Shown here one piece after another: positions 36,801 through 48,831 of a stretch of 64,000 nt of DNA. Within the stretch, counting starts at the first letter, position 1. Each line of letters begins with the position of its first letter. Source of the DNA: Membranipora membranacea (lineage: Eukaryota; Bryozoa; Gymnolaemata; Cheilostomatida; Membraniporidae); assembly GCA_914767715.1 (NCBI GenBank), contig OU612072.1:7750001-7814000 (forward strand). Direction: 5' to 3'. Both the position numbers and the translations under genes were made by a program. Under the pieces are notes generated by a model that saw nothing but the letters and a program-made list of their open reading frames with translations, did not search any database and had not been told where the DNA came from.

Positions 36801-39800
36801 TAGCCCTCATCACTTACTGTCTCCCCATACTTTTTACAAGCATCCATGCAAGCGACAAGAAGTCCTTACGCAAAATATTTAAAGATGCCGCCAAGTTAGG
36901 GATTGAGCACCCTGATATAGATGCTCTGGTGGCCAACCAGATCGAGACACTTGGACTACAGTACATACACGATGAAGAGCACTTTATCAATGACTTTCTA
37001 ACTAAATGCCCCTCAGGTCGCTACCGTACCGTTAAATATCGGGGTGCATTGGGTAGAGACAGCTTTTTAAGACATCTCATACATACACTTAATAATATAC
37101 TATTCTAAAAACCTTTTTATACAACAGAGATCTGATTTTTTCCATGTTTTTCTTTCTTGTCAGTATTAACAACGTATTTCGTGACAAATTTTTGTCTATG
37201 ATAGTAATAAATCCATCCATCCATATGCGCTGATGATGGTGGCGTAGGCATATTTCTGCAGGGGAAGTCTCATAGTCATCAAACTGTCGTTGATAGGTGT
37301 TGGTTCTTGCTCCAGTTGTTTGCCTACAGAGTTCTTTATAGCAAAGCCAACTCCTGCCTTCTTCCTCTCTTGTTCCCCTTTTCCGCTCCAGAAAAATGTG
37401 TAGCTGTGGTCCACTATGTTATCATGGAGAGCCAACCGCATAGGGCTGCGATGTCAATGTCATATCTACTCAGCTCTTTGGCCACTAGCGCTGCCTGACG
37501 CTCCGGTCTCTTGGAGCCATCTCTGTCGAGCAGAGTTCTAACGTTCCACTCAGCTAGTCTAGAATTTCCTTGCTTCCTTGCTTACTTTTTGCTGGCCACT
37601 GGAGCGGGAGCAAGCCAGCGAAAAAACCTTGTTGACCCGGGCGACGTTCGAGCCGGTATTAGTGTTCATCTGTTTTTCCATATCATAAAACTGCATGCAA
37701 ATGATTAAGTGAGGACTGGCCTTTGCATTACCAGAATCACTCTCTCGGCAAAGCAGGGATGTTATCAAACGGGCAAGAACTTGTTGAGACATGCTGGCAA
37801 CCCTGCCTAGCTGCAGTGGCTGACCGGTAGATAAGATTGTTTATCTCCGCTCCTGAATGCTGCCACAGGCAATTGCTGTTTCCTGTTAGGGTTTTCTCCC
37901 CTAGCCTTTGTCTTCCATAGACAGCTGTGAGGCAGCAGTACCATATTAATAAAGGCCATAAAGACTGTACCAGAGACATTCTCACATTAAACATTGTCAT
38001 TCAAAAGCCAAATGGTGTCTAAATTTGAATGTCAACTAAAACTAATAATGAGAATGGGAAGCATAGTGCTATACATGTTTGTCTAATTATTTGAAGCAGA
38101 TAGTTGTTCTGCGAAGACGTTAAGTATGTGCACCAGTTAAATCATATTAATTTTTTAGGTCGGTTTGTGAGAAGAGAAGAGTTGAAATTCGGCGAGTCAT
38201 GGATATTGTCTATGAGTGTGATAGAAAAGGTCATATTTGCAGAGACGTATGGTATAAAACTATTGCGCTAACTTGAGTAACATTAATAAGAAAATATTAT
38301 ATTGTTAACATAATCACTTTCTTAGCAAGAGTTTAGCAATTGGGTGGTGGGCGGGGGATGGAAGGGTGGGCAGTTGGATAAGTAGATGAGTGTGAGATTA
38401 AGCGGTACAAAGATTTCGATAATAGACTGTTTTGCAGTTTCTTTGATGGGAAACAGAATCCCAACAGACTGAAAGATTATGTTCTGACTTTTTTTGTTGA
38501 ATAGCGACCCTATCTCAATATGTATACACTATAAATTGGATCATACTCGATGTAGTCTCGGACCAAAATGGTGTCTCGGCTAGGCCACAGACCAGTCTCT
38601 GATTTGACATGAAGAGCCGTTAAACTCATTCAATTCTGCTTTTATTTACGCACAAATCCCTCTGACTCTGAGTTATATGTAATTTAATGTAGTCTCATAG
38701 GATATGGTTTCCATCATAACCTGCTGTCTCTTTCTAGAGAAGAATGGGGATCTCTATACCACATCACTTGGGTGTCTGTTACACACCTAAAGCTGCTAGC
38801 ACTTTCTGGAAACATATGTTAAAGAAAATAAGAAATATAAGTTTGGATTCAGAAAATTTGAATCACAAATACACATACAGAATGACTACGGTGGAGTCAT
38901 ACTTTTCCAATCTGGTGAATACGGTAATTCTCAAATTTTGTTTTAAGGAAAAATCACTGTTGCTTTATGCACAAGGTTGCAACCAAAAACTACCAGATGT
39001 AAAAAAAGTTTTGTAAATAAGTGTTTGTACTTCTGCTTGGGTGGCTGACAGAAGGAAAGTAATTGAGATTATTGTTTTGTTAACATAAATGTGTCGCAGT
39101 CTCAGAAGGCAGCGATAAGTAAGGATTATCCAATTGTTTATATGAGAAGTTGAAGTTAAGTTTCCTAATTTTGAGGAAACCATCTACTAGTTCCAATAAG
39201 ATGTGATCTTTCAGAATCAGCAATCAGATTGATCAGAAAATGAATGGAAGCCATCCTATTTTTGGCTAGATTGGTTGACTGAATGATAGCTTGATTGATA
39301 AATTGGAAACTTTGAAGCTCATTTTCTCAGAAATACCATATGCTAGATTTTGTCGTTGGGCCCCTATCTGCTCTAACTTCTAATTGGTTTGAGCAAGGAA
39401 GTTTTAATTTGCTTGAAAGCTTATAAAAATTGTTTGGTTTCCTGCTTATCCCTGCTTTCTTAGACTGTGACAGGAATATATTTTATCGCTTCTATTTCAT
39501 TTTTCAGGGAAAATTCCTGCTCGACCCCGGACAGGCTTGGAGGACAATAGTTATAATCAGGAATCCATGGCATCGACTAGTCAGTGTATATATACAAAAA
39601 CAGCTCCGTGGTAAATAAGTTGTTTATTCATCATAAAGCTACTTTACAGCTGGCTGATAAATCCGTGATTAGCAGGTCTTTGCAGCAGGAGTATATGTTG
39701 AAAGTCCAGTCCATTGACTACACACAAACAGCAAGCTTGGAAAGATATAATAGCCTCAACCCCTCAGGCAACTTTCACCCGCTTCCCTTTTATCAAGATA

Positions 39801-40650
39801 CTGCAACTGGTATTACCCTTCTATTTCAAGCAGCCCTAATAGCCGTCTAATCTAACTCGCTTGTGACAAGTCTAATATGGCACCTGCAAATGTTGACAAA
39901 AGTTTCCCGCTTCTTTCATACTTTTGTGCTCGAATCCTTGACACTGTAAATCTGTACTTAGATCTTTGATATTCTTTAGCTGGTCACGAGAGACAGAAAT
40001 TTCAACGCAAATGCCGCACCCAAGTGAGACCTCAAAATGGACGTATGCTTACATTTGAAGAGTTTCTCAAATGTGCAGTTCTACAAATGGAGGGTGGCAT
40101 CTATAACAGACATTGGGAACCAATATTCCGTAGATGTGCTATTTGTGACAATCCTTATACTGACTTCAGTAAGTTCCCTTGAACAAAGGAGCATTCAGAA
40201 TTGCTAAATGAGACATTGATTATGATTAATATATGTGCAGATGATCAACCCACTCTTTCATATTGAGTACATACATGTGGTATGACATAAAATATGATGC
40301 AATGCACAAGGTCACAAGAAAAATGCTGTTGCACTTAAATACACCTCAGTTGGCATTGACCGATCAACTTTGCTTCAATTTATCATACAGTTTCATTGGA
40401 AAATATGACAGCTGAGTCAAAGTATGTTCTGCATATAGCCGGCTTAGAAAACGCAGAGAGTGTGATGAGCCAAGTGAGAAGAAAAACAATTCGGACTGTG
40501 GAAGAAAAGAAGTTATCGCAAAACTATACGACCTACTATAAAACAATACAAGATCAATCACTGATTGAGCGCTTTGCAATATTTTATCAGGTGGACTTTG
40601 ATATGTTTGGATACCCTACCTCTCCCTTCACATCATTCACTCACAACTAA
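33444..40650 (+). CDS. Carbohydrate sulfotransferase (CHST family 2-like), six exons
   Basis: Exons: 33444-33733, 38159-38246, 38738-38914 (or 38923), 39508-39610, 39980-40168, 40391-40650. The phases 2/0/0/1/1 all agree and give about 368 (or 371) residues, a normal length for the family. It is a type II Golgi membrane protein: a short cytoplasmic tail, a hydrophobic anchor at about residues 25-45 (FFPVICLIVVLTVV), then a lumenal stem with N-glycosylation sequons. The PAPS-binding 5'-phosphosulfate loop is CYTPKAASTFWKHML and the 3'-phosphate motif is TIVIIRNPWHRLVSVY. The C-terminal family block is TFEEFLKC, NRHWEPIFRRCAICDNPYTDF, SKYVLHIAGL and VDFDMFGYP. Known for the family: it transfers sulfate from PAPS to glycan chains such as GalNAc or chondroitin/dermatan residues. 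The exact acceptor cannot be told. Intron 1 (4.4 kb) is filled by nested LINEs and a GGCT repeat. No AATAAA was seen within 300 bp of the stop. Confidence 0.93.
33757..33850 (+). repeat. (GGCT)n / (GGTT)n / (GATT)n microsatellite
   Basis: About 18 uninterrupted GGCT units, followed by three GGTT and three GATT units, starting 24 bases inside intron 1 of the sulfotransferase gene. The composite pattern suggests stepwise point mutation of repeat units. Confidence 0.95.
34025..37560 (-). mobile_element. LINE with endonuclease and RT, 5' to 3' on minus, split by another LINE
   Basis: Minus-strand order: the endonuclease start (WNVRTLLDRDGSKRPERQ at about 37550-37490), DHSYTFFWSGKG and KYAYATIISAY (to 37224), a nested insertion (about 36297-37223), then YAPTMTNPDEAKELFYEQLR and DKLIIARDVNARVG. 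A linker follows with an apparent internal deletion. The RT (35600-34158) shows FIDFSKAFDTVSRDDFW, GVKQGCVLASTLF and the active-site LFADDSAVVAHSAEDIQ. The C-terminal block is LRWLGHVHRMDDERLPGQLL and GRPRLRFKD. Frameshifts and stops separate the pieces (near 37440, 35868 and 34158). Non-LTR element; I do not assign the clade. Residual 3' sequence runs to about 34025 beside a (TC)n run. Confidence 0.88.
36297..37223 (+). mobile_element. CR1/L2-like LINE 3' fragment nested in the minus-strand LINE
   Basis: Plus-strand RT pieces: NTGTPQGCCLSPLLFSIYTN, the catalytic IKYADDTCIIG and CCDLNLFLNASKTQE. After one frameshift near 36560 come VKYLGVTVDDKLRYHDHVQS, ASQRMYIVKNFVYYSSKP and a C-terminus ending at 37108. 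The 3' end is a short tail AATAAATCCATCCATCC before the host LINE resumes at about 37224. It is 5' truncated, as is usual for LINE insertions. Confidence 0.85.
37561..38158. other. Intron 1 remainder, likely LINE 5' region
   Basis: Sequence upstream (minus-strand sense) of the LINE endonuclease start, probably its 5' UTR to about 37990. Nothing else recognised up to the acceptor at 38158. Confidence 0.45.
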
Positions 40651-43458
40651 TCCAAATATCATTACAGTAACTTTATACCTTTACCACACACCAAATCAAG
40701 ACAGTTTTATGTTGAAAATTTGTTATCAAGTATAAATGTTACTGTTGGCAGTTTTGCCTGGAGACAAGCAGAATAGCTCGCCATCCAAGAGTGTCCCTGT
40801 ATCAGGCGTATATCTTCTATCTCTATGTGTTCAACTTCAAATGACTGCCAAATGTCAACTTCAAAGGATGTGTTGTCATAAGACACTACCGGTCCACGAC
40901 TCCACGTTGTTTCTCCATTATTAGCTATGACATTGTAAGATTGTACACTGGATGCCTCTTTATAAATACACCTTTATTCATACCATGAAGTATCTGCTTG
41001 GTGGAGAGGATGGATTATTGCAGAGAAACTGTTACAACCATAATGATATCTATGGTCTCAACTGATATTTTGTACAATTATTTGAGGCGTTACAAGAAAT
41101 CCTCAGATAAATCTGAAATCAAACAAGCTGCAATCCAACCATTCATAATAACATGATCCACGAAAACGACCCTTTCCGTGTGTATATCAATTTTATTATC
41201 ATTATTTATCCTCATTGTAAACTAGTAGCAAACATTGTGGTATAGAATGGATCATTATTATATGAGGTGTAAGCTGAAATCATCAAGTTCCATGTAAATG
41301 ACCAACAAAAGCCAAGTTTTATAATCCACTAAGGTAGCTTGCAACATTGAAAGTGTTTATTATTATGATAATTAATATACATAATGTGTCAATTCAAACC
41401 CATAGCTAGTATTTTTGAAAAGGATTGATCATCGTTTTCTGTAGTGATATTAAGGCCAACAGCAAACCATAGCCATTATAGACATGAGCTGATCATTGAC
41501 TATGACTATGACGTGAGTCAGATATTATCGATAGTCCATGAATTTCCTGTATAATCCGTCCAGATCAAACTACATGTAATGATTCAGGGATGAATTTGGA
41601 CAATTGGAGGCTGCCGTAGCAACTAGAAGTTACCTCTCAAATATGGATGGTATTCAGTGCAACCAGCAGTTCCAGTTCTATCGACAGATGACAGACACGC
41701 AGACAACACAACCCTGACAACTACTGCTGGCGAACCCCGTGCAGCGGAGCTATGCCAGACAGACCACCGCAACACCCACTCTGGCCTCCAACAGCATGCT
41801 CAACAAAACATCTATCGCCCAGCCTAATTGAGTGCTAAAAGACATTGACCTGCAACGCACCTGCTTGATTGGAACTCGCAACCGAACCGGCACAGAATCC
41901 TCACTTTTCCATTTATGCCAGTTTTCATTTTATAGGAATATGCTAAGTACAACTAATATCAATTTCCACTTATACAAGGGCTAAGCTACAGCAGCTTGAA
42001 AATATTTATGTTATGCCCACCTGGTGAAAGGATGCCATGATATATTCGACTTTCATAAATGCTGTTCAAATAGTAGCGCCGAAATTCATGTTTTTTTTTT
42101 ATATTGGATATAGCTCAGTGTAATTTACAGTAGACAACGAATCCCTTATTTACAGAATCAAACAATTAACAATTGGTAAGAAGCCATAACGCGTCAGATA
42201 GCCAAAGTTTGGTTTCCTTGTGTGATAATCAAAATAAATCTGAATAATAAACATGCAATCAGATTTTACTTTGTGAATTTCACAAAATTTCATAAGAAAT
42301 TGCCTCATTTACCATTGGCAAATTTAATCATGATATACAGTATGGTCATTACACACCTGGGGCACAGCCTATATTTGATGCAATTGATAAGATTTAATGT
42401 GTTTTGATAGTAGTTTTTTAAAAAGGGTAAAATTGGGTGCTGAGCGTATCTGTATTGGTAGAGAGTTAAAAATTGTAGTATTTTTTGTCTTAGTTGATCG
42501 CTGTAATAATGTAATAGAAGTTTCTCTCCAAAAAAAGTTTAAGAGCTAGGTCTAATAATGCTTCCAAAAGGAAATCAGGTGCCATCAAATCCAAAATTCG
42601 AAATTATGGGTCTACTCCCACAATAAATTGCCTTCATGTTGCTGAGCGAAATCAGTGAACTATATAATGTGTTGTGATTTGTTGGTGGCTTGTTGGTGGT
42701 TTGTTGGTGTTGTTTGGAAAATTTTAGCAAATGACAAATATTTTCACAGCAATTGAAATATGATTAGCAAAACGTTTCACCAAGAAATACAAGTATGTCT
42801 TTCAAAGACAACATGCCAATATATATAATTCATGAAAATAACTGAGTTTGCTCATTTTATATATATTATGATATATTCATTTAGTGACTGCTAATGGTAT
42901 AAACACAGAGGAATTCGCTAAGCATTATCAACATTGATATCAAATTCCTTGTGTGTCCTTTAAGCGTCACAAAAAATGTGTTGATGATAAATATCAGCAC
43001 TGTAATAAAATTAGTGATGGCATTTGGCTGTATCCTATGAAGAATAGCTTACTTAAAAAAGGTACAAAACTGTAAGTTCCAAATACTTTATCCAATTTTC
43101 ACCTTCTTGTGTTTGCTTTTATAAATATTGGAATAGCTATTTTAAAAGTGGTAGTGGCATTTTCACTTTATGAAAAGGAGATGATAAGCAATAGTTCTTA
43201 AAATAACGTGTAAAATCTATAAAAATGTCAATATCATATCGGACAAAAACCTTAGTTGGTCATAATAAAAGGAAAGTAGTTAATGATGGTCGAGAAGCAG
43301 CAGCATCTCTCCGTCGCAAACAAAACTGCTGCTTAACAGAGTATTGCTACCTCAGGACTTGATTGAAAGACAACAATTATTTTCAATACCTAAATAAGTA
43401 CTGTTGTTACAATCAAATTTGTCTCGGTTCGAGGATTGGGAGATCAGATCAGTGTCTG
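40651..43458. other. Intergenic; decayed repeat family X copy 3
   Basis: Around 40735-40935 a decayed minus-strand copy of the repeat seen at 24970-25250 and 28640-28915 is present (TGTCAACTTCAAAGGATG and TTGCCTGGAGACAAG-type blocks). At 41630-41900 there is a stretch of higher GC without an open frame. A TTGTTGGTGG-type short tandem run lies at 42675-42715. No exons recognised. Confidence 0.45.
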
Positions 43459-45795
43459 CTAGTACCCGTAGACATCAAGAACCGCAAAGTTAAAGTACAG
43501 ATTTTGATTTTTTAGCATGAGTTGAACAAATTGCCCTGTCATTGGTGTAGAACAGTTCATCATCTCCTGCTGACTATCAACCATAGCAGGTCCAGGGTAT
43601 TCATAACAAAGGGTGGCGTTGTAGTCATCAAAGTCAGCCTCCGTAACAGCCACGGAGAAATGAAGATTGGTGGTCCTCCCTATAAAATAGATCTCATCTT
43701 CAGAGAACGAGGACACCGAATCAGATCTAAAAGTGTCCAAAAATTATCGGAAAATGATTTGACAATATTCTTTTGGAGGGAAACGATTAAAATAGTCAGG
43801 AGTTACAAATAGCAATCAAGGCGTGGTATCTTATTTCTTAGATGGCATTTCAGCAATATGTGACACATTGATTAGCTAGCTTTAACCTTCAACATGCAAC
43901 TCAAAGGCATCACTCTCAATCCTAATACAAGTATGGTTAGTAGATTTTTTCCACATTCAGTCTCTTTATTGTGATTGTCCTACAGTTGTCAATTAAATAC
44001 ATTCATCACTAAAAAAATACAGTTATTATAAAATTCAATTATTGTGTAGTTTCAATGAATGGGTTGCGCCTGTAAAAATACTGCAATGTTTTCTTTCTAC
44101 CCGATCCTCTCATCAAACTATGAATCCAACGCTCTAGGCTGTATATGAATAATCACATTTACACATTAAAATCTTAAAAACCAATTTTTGTGTTTCATGA
44201 GTGTAAAAGTAATACATTGTAATAGACAATACCCATCGCCATACGACGCCCTGTTGATGAACTCAGCTCTTGTTATAGTGTAGACTTGGCCAAAGTCACC
44301 TCTCACCCAGGGATCAGGTAAACCTCCTGCACTGTGGTAGAATGTAAGGGTATTTCCATCGAAAGCTTTGTCACAAGAATGAGCATTGTGATGCTCATTT
44401 GATGTGCAGTTTATGCCTATGTTAAAATCACAGAAATTCTTTCCTGGAAGTTAAACTAGGCAGTAAATCCTGCTCATGACATTATCACATCTCGAATATG
44501 AATAAACAATGAAGGTTTCTATCCACAGAGAAATATGCCTTAGCATACAATGATGATTAGTTGGTAGTAATTGCAACATAATTGGAGAAGTATGGTTTAC
44601 AAGTATACAATGATACGAGAAAGCATGTGGTCACAAAAACATATGATCTTTACAGCAGGTATAGCATTGGGTTTTATCATTTACCTCTTGATAGGAGGTA
44701 AGGGGTCGGTGCTGAAAGATTGAAGGTAAGCTGATGGGGATCCCAGTCTATCCAGTAGTCGTCTGTCTTATTACATGGGTAGATAACTGGCTGAGGTGTA
44801 ATACCAGGGTAGTATCTATTGTTAGTAGCCTTGTCTATCATCCTGAACCTGTAGGTACAGGTCCCGACTCCATACCTGACATAGCACATGAATACTTCCT
44901 TAACCATCTTTCCGATGAAACTATAAAATGTAGTTGGGGAGAAAAGAATCATTGAGTATTGTCTTATGAGCAGGAACACTTCGTTTCAGGCTCATACAAC
45001 ATGTTTGAGAACCTGTCTATGCCCATCAAGCACACACTGTCATTCCAAATTATACCCAAAACATGAAGGGTAAGGGTTCATGGATAAGAACCTTGTCTGC
45101 GGCATCCCTTAGCTAAGTTAAAATTGATTTACATAGTCAAAATCATAGGCTGCCACAAACAACATCAGTTTGTTCACAAGAAAACAAAATGAGGCGTCAA
45201 TGTCAGCATTGTCACGTCATAGGCATACCGTTAGCAGAAACTGATTGTCAAAATCAGGGGGTGAGTTGATCAGCTAAAATGATGATGTCCTCATTTCTAA
45301 GTTGTAACACAGTGGATAGGAATTTTTCTAGCTGGTTCATTGATTTCATACCCTGGAGGTTTTTTGCCCGTGACATGCCAATGTTTAGATAAAAGCCTAC
45401 ATAAGTTATCTTTGAGTTATATAGAATTTGATGAAATTTTAGGGACATCCAGTTTTTAATAGCTTCCTACATTAAATTCCGACCACATCAAGCTCCTCCT
45501 TGGTAAAGTAAAATAATAAATGTTCGCAGATTGATGGATCTGTGGAGTGTGGACATGTTACTGGCAATGAAGATAAATGTAGTTTCTTTCACGGCATGCT
45601 AATAAAATAATAAGATAAAATAGGATCATAGAATAATGATAATAAACTAATAATAATGAAAGAAAATAATAAAAAATAAAATATGATTAACAAAGTCAGA
45701 TATAGAGTTACAAACATACCTCCATCAGCTTTTATAATGAGTAAAGTAAGTCCGCTGAACAGAAGAATAAAGTGTATTTTTGCTTCACGAGCCAT
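43459..45795 (-). CDS. Secreted discoidin / F-type-lectin-like protein, five exons
   Basis: Minus-strand exons: 45795-45720 (ATG and signal peptide, core FILLFSGLTLLII), 45560-45487 (tentative), 44907-44685, 44443-44233, 43726-43459. The phases 1/0/1/2 agree and total 284 codons. The middle exon has paired cysteines (YGVGTCTYRFRMID, VIYPCNKTDDYWIDWDPHQL) that I cannot assign. The last two exons form an F5/8-type (discoidin, F-type-lectin-like) domain: CDKAFDGNTLTFYHSAGG, PWVRGDFGQVYTITRAEFIN and the closing TGQFVQLMLKNQ ... FAVLDVYGY strand. Known for the fold: sugar or membrane-ligand binding. The canonical fucose-binding HxR motif of F-type lectins is not evident, so the ligand is unknown. 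The second exon is the least certain part. Confidence 0.72.
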
Positions 45796-46219
45796 AACAT
45801 TATATGAACACAAGGTGCTGGGACAACCAAACCATCTCCAAAAGCAAGCTAGAAGATCTGGCAGCCTTTTAATCTGTTGGCACCATAAACAAGACATCTA
45901 ATAGCTGCCATTCTTAAAGATATTCAGTTGAAAACTTCAATGATTGATTTATTTGCTTATTCAAGCAAGCAAACAGTGTGTAAGTGGTCCAACATTTAAA
46001 ATAGGAAAACATAAGTGACACAATATACTATGGAAACAAATAAGCCTGCCAATTCAAATGATGGGTTTATGGGCATTATCAATAATTAATGGTCATTTTA
46101 GAATATTAAAATTTTAAAACAGAAAATAAGGTTTCATAAACCCTTAAAAACAGCCTTTAAAAAGCAGGTGTTATGACAAATCTCTATGTGCCAATACTAG
46201 TATTGTGTTCGGTTCTGGC
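45796..46219. other. Intergenic, nothing recognised
   Basis: Probable promoter side of the minus-strand lectin-like gene. No TATA box stands out. Confidence 0.4.
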
Positions 46220-47510
46220 CACAGATGTATGGCGAACGAGATTACCATCAGTCCGCCCGTAAACGTCCATTTTCATGGCACAGTTCGACAGAAAATCTGT
46301 ACTTGACAGTCATTGACAGACGGACAAATCTTTTTGATGGACAGGAAGGGAACGGACGGAAGGACAAAATCTTTTGAAAGACGTGCAGAAAAAATTTAAA
46401 CGAATGGGTTTCGTTGGACGGGCATTGGAAATTATGTTCAGTTAAATCAGAAGTTAGTTAGTGAGTTCACATTGTCGTAAGCATGGCACATTAGCCTTGT
46501 CACGCGGCCACGATTTTTGGGTTTTTTGTTTTTGGGAGTGGCCTTGAATGTTTCGCTATAGTATGAAGAGTTAGCTCCACACCACCTTGAGTTTTGACTT
46601 TTTCTTTGTTCCATAGGCAAATAAATTAACTTTGTCATTTATAACGTACAGTATAAATATAAATAAATTGATTGCACTAAACTCTTGCAGTAATAATGTG
46701 AAAACGTGGATAAGTGAAAAAATCTTAAATAACATGGCAACACAGGTATAGTCTGAGGACGCTTAGGCTATTTCAAAATAGTACAATGGGGGAAATTGGC
46801 GTAAGTTTGAGTGCTTGATAAGTTATTCAGACATGTTTTCACATTATTATTGCAAGAAATAAGTACAATCTATACTGCTGCAAGTTACGATGGTTACTTT
46901 TGAGGATGTAGATGAGAAATCAGCGTTGGCTGCCTTTATTATTCACGATGAATTTCAAAGCATTTAAAAATGTCAGTCATCAGAATAGAGTAATCCAATA
47001 AATATTGAAACCTTGGATTTAGATCGAACATCTCCTCCTGTGGATGAAGATTTTTATCCGGCACATACAAACTCTTAATTAATTTTAGCTGAGAACAGAC
47101 ATTTTCAGGGTTGCACTGTCGGACATTGGACTGACAAAGACAAAAGATGGAAAAGAATGGGCATGGAAATTTTGCCCAATGGATGGTCGTGGACGAACAA
47201 TGGATAAACTTGGACGGAAATTGGGCAGACAACATAAAAAGATAAACAGGAACGGACGTGAAAATTTGTCTAATGTTGCCAGATGGGCGGGCATGGACTG
47301 ACAGCAAGAAAATATGTACAGGAACGAACATAAAATTTTTTCCAATGTTGCCTGATGGATGGATATGGGCGGCAAAATCATAAGATGGACAAAGATGAAT
47401 ACTGAAAAATGCTCAATGATTTTGCCCGACGGACAGACATGGACGGACAAGATCTAAAGATGGACGGGAGCAGGTGGGATTTACTTGCCCGCTGCACACC
47501 TCTGGTCCTT
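46220..47510. repeat. Degenerate GGACGGACA tandem repeats, possible hAT-like element
   Basis: Repeats of roughly 80-100 bp around GGACGGACAA, GATGGAC and ATTTTGCCCRATG occur near 46250-46400 and more densely at 47090-47470. The outer ends resemble each other as inverted repeats: CAGATGTATGGCGAACGAG at left, and CAGAGGTGTGCAGCGGGCAAG read inward from the right. CAGAGGTGT-type ends suggest the hAT superfamily, but no clear 8-bp duplication is seen. Minus-strand ORFs here repeat the same peptide and are repeat artefacts. Confidence 0.5.
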
Positions 47511-47837
47511 ACATCCACTTACAAACAGGAGCTTGCTAAATATAAGAGCAGCACATATCATCTACCAAGACAGGTATAGTATATAGTTTCCTGACTGACT
47601 GATTATTGTACTTCATTTACTTTATCTTCTCGCTAGTAGAATTATAAATAAAAGTGTAAGTCATATCTCTCGGCAATATTTCCTGCTTTCAGATCACAAC
47701 AAGTAATCGATGCAGAATTGTCTTCCCAATATCGAATGACATTGCAATACAAGCACTCTAAGAATTAAGACACATTGTACAAATGTAACAATTTATACAA
47801 CTGATACATACGCATGTACACATATACCTATAAAGTG

Positions 47838-48125
47838 ACAGGGTGGTGTAGTGGTTGTAATACAAGCCTCTCAACCTGACAGTTGCAGGATAAAATCCAA
47901 GTCACTACCCATCCTATAATGGAGGTGAGCTCTTCATTACATAACCCTACCTTGCCCACCCCTACCTTGTTAATACTTGACATACTTACATGCTCACGTA
48001 GGTTTAAAAGCTTCCACATTTCATTTGTTCTCACCTCAATGTTTGAAAAGGCAGCTGGGATTGCCCGTTAAGGAGGAGGGCGACTAATACCCCATTTCCT
48101 GGTTTATACCCAATAAGTCAGAGAA
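47838..48125 (+). repeat. tRNA-derived SINE
   Basis: The head GGGTGGTGTAGTGGTTGTAA (A-box-like, from 47841) is followed by a degenerate B-box region (GCAGGATAAAATCCAAG) at tRNA spacing. A body ending near AATAAGTCAGAG at 48125 follows. Confidence 0.6.
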
Positions 48126-48826
48126 AAGATGTTTGAAGGAAATGCAGTCATTTGCTGGAGAACAGCGTGGTCAAGAAATTAATAGGTGGAAATTTGGCAC
48201 CACACACACATCACGTGCACTGTACCTGGCTAGCAGGGTACCATGAACTGTACAAGACCACCGAAGATACCTTACAACTCAACTAAACCCGATAGACGAA
48301 ATACTGCTATCATTCACACGATGTACTTCATTTTTCAATTGATTTGATGTCATGCAACCCTCCTAAGTTCAAGGTCATAGTTGTATATAAAATTGAAGCC
48401 TCAGGTTGGACCTCCAATTTCATCAGGAGTTGATCAATTTTTGCCAAACAAAGATTTATTATTGCAGGGGAGATATTCAAATTATCAATCATTGTAGCAG
48501 AGAACTCATTCGTGACATCTTGCAGTAGATTATTACTTATCATTGTATACAAAAACCATGTGAATATAAAATATCGTACTGTCATAGTCAGCAATATATT
48601 AATATATCACCTACGACTAAGTATAATCAGGGAAACCTTAGCTATCAAAATCAATTATGTGCAATATGAATTTCGATTCTTTATCAATAAATTAAATAAG
48701 GCAAACCTAAATGCTCATGGTTTTAAAGTTAACACAATACCTATACCAATTTGTGCCACGCCGGGCAAACAAAGGCGTTACGGGGTAAGGCGAGGAAATG
48801 GAGGTTGGTTTGATTGGGGGTTGGGT
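48126..48826. other. Intergenic, nothing recognised
   Basis: Downstream of the NHL gene. The plus-strand ORF at 48512-48889 overlaps its last exon on the other strand and is not supported. Confidence 0.45.
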
Positions 48827-48831
48827 TTATT
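48826..48831 (-). promoter_or_regulatory. AATAAA overlapping the stop codon
   Basis: The minus strand reads CAATAAACCC with TAA as the stop. If used, the mRNA would have a 3' UTR of only about 20 bases. Other signals further down are possible. Confidence 0.35.

Noticed and set aside
46939-47450. Repeat-containing minus-strand ORFs as a secreted protein gene
   Set aside because: The peptides repeat with the DNA units, lack splice context and overlap each other in different frames.
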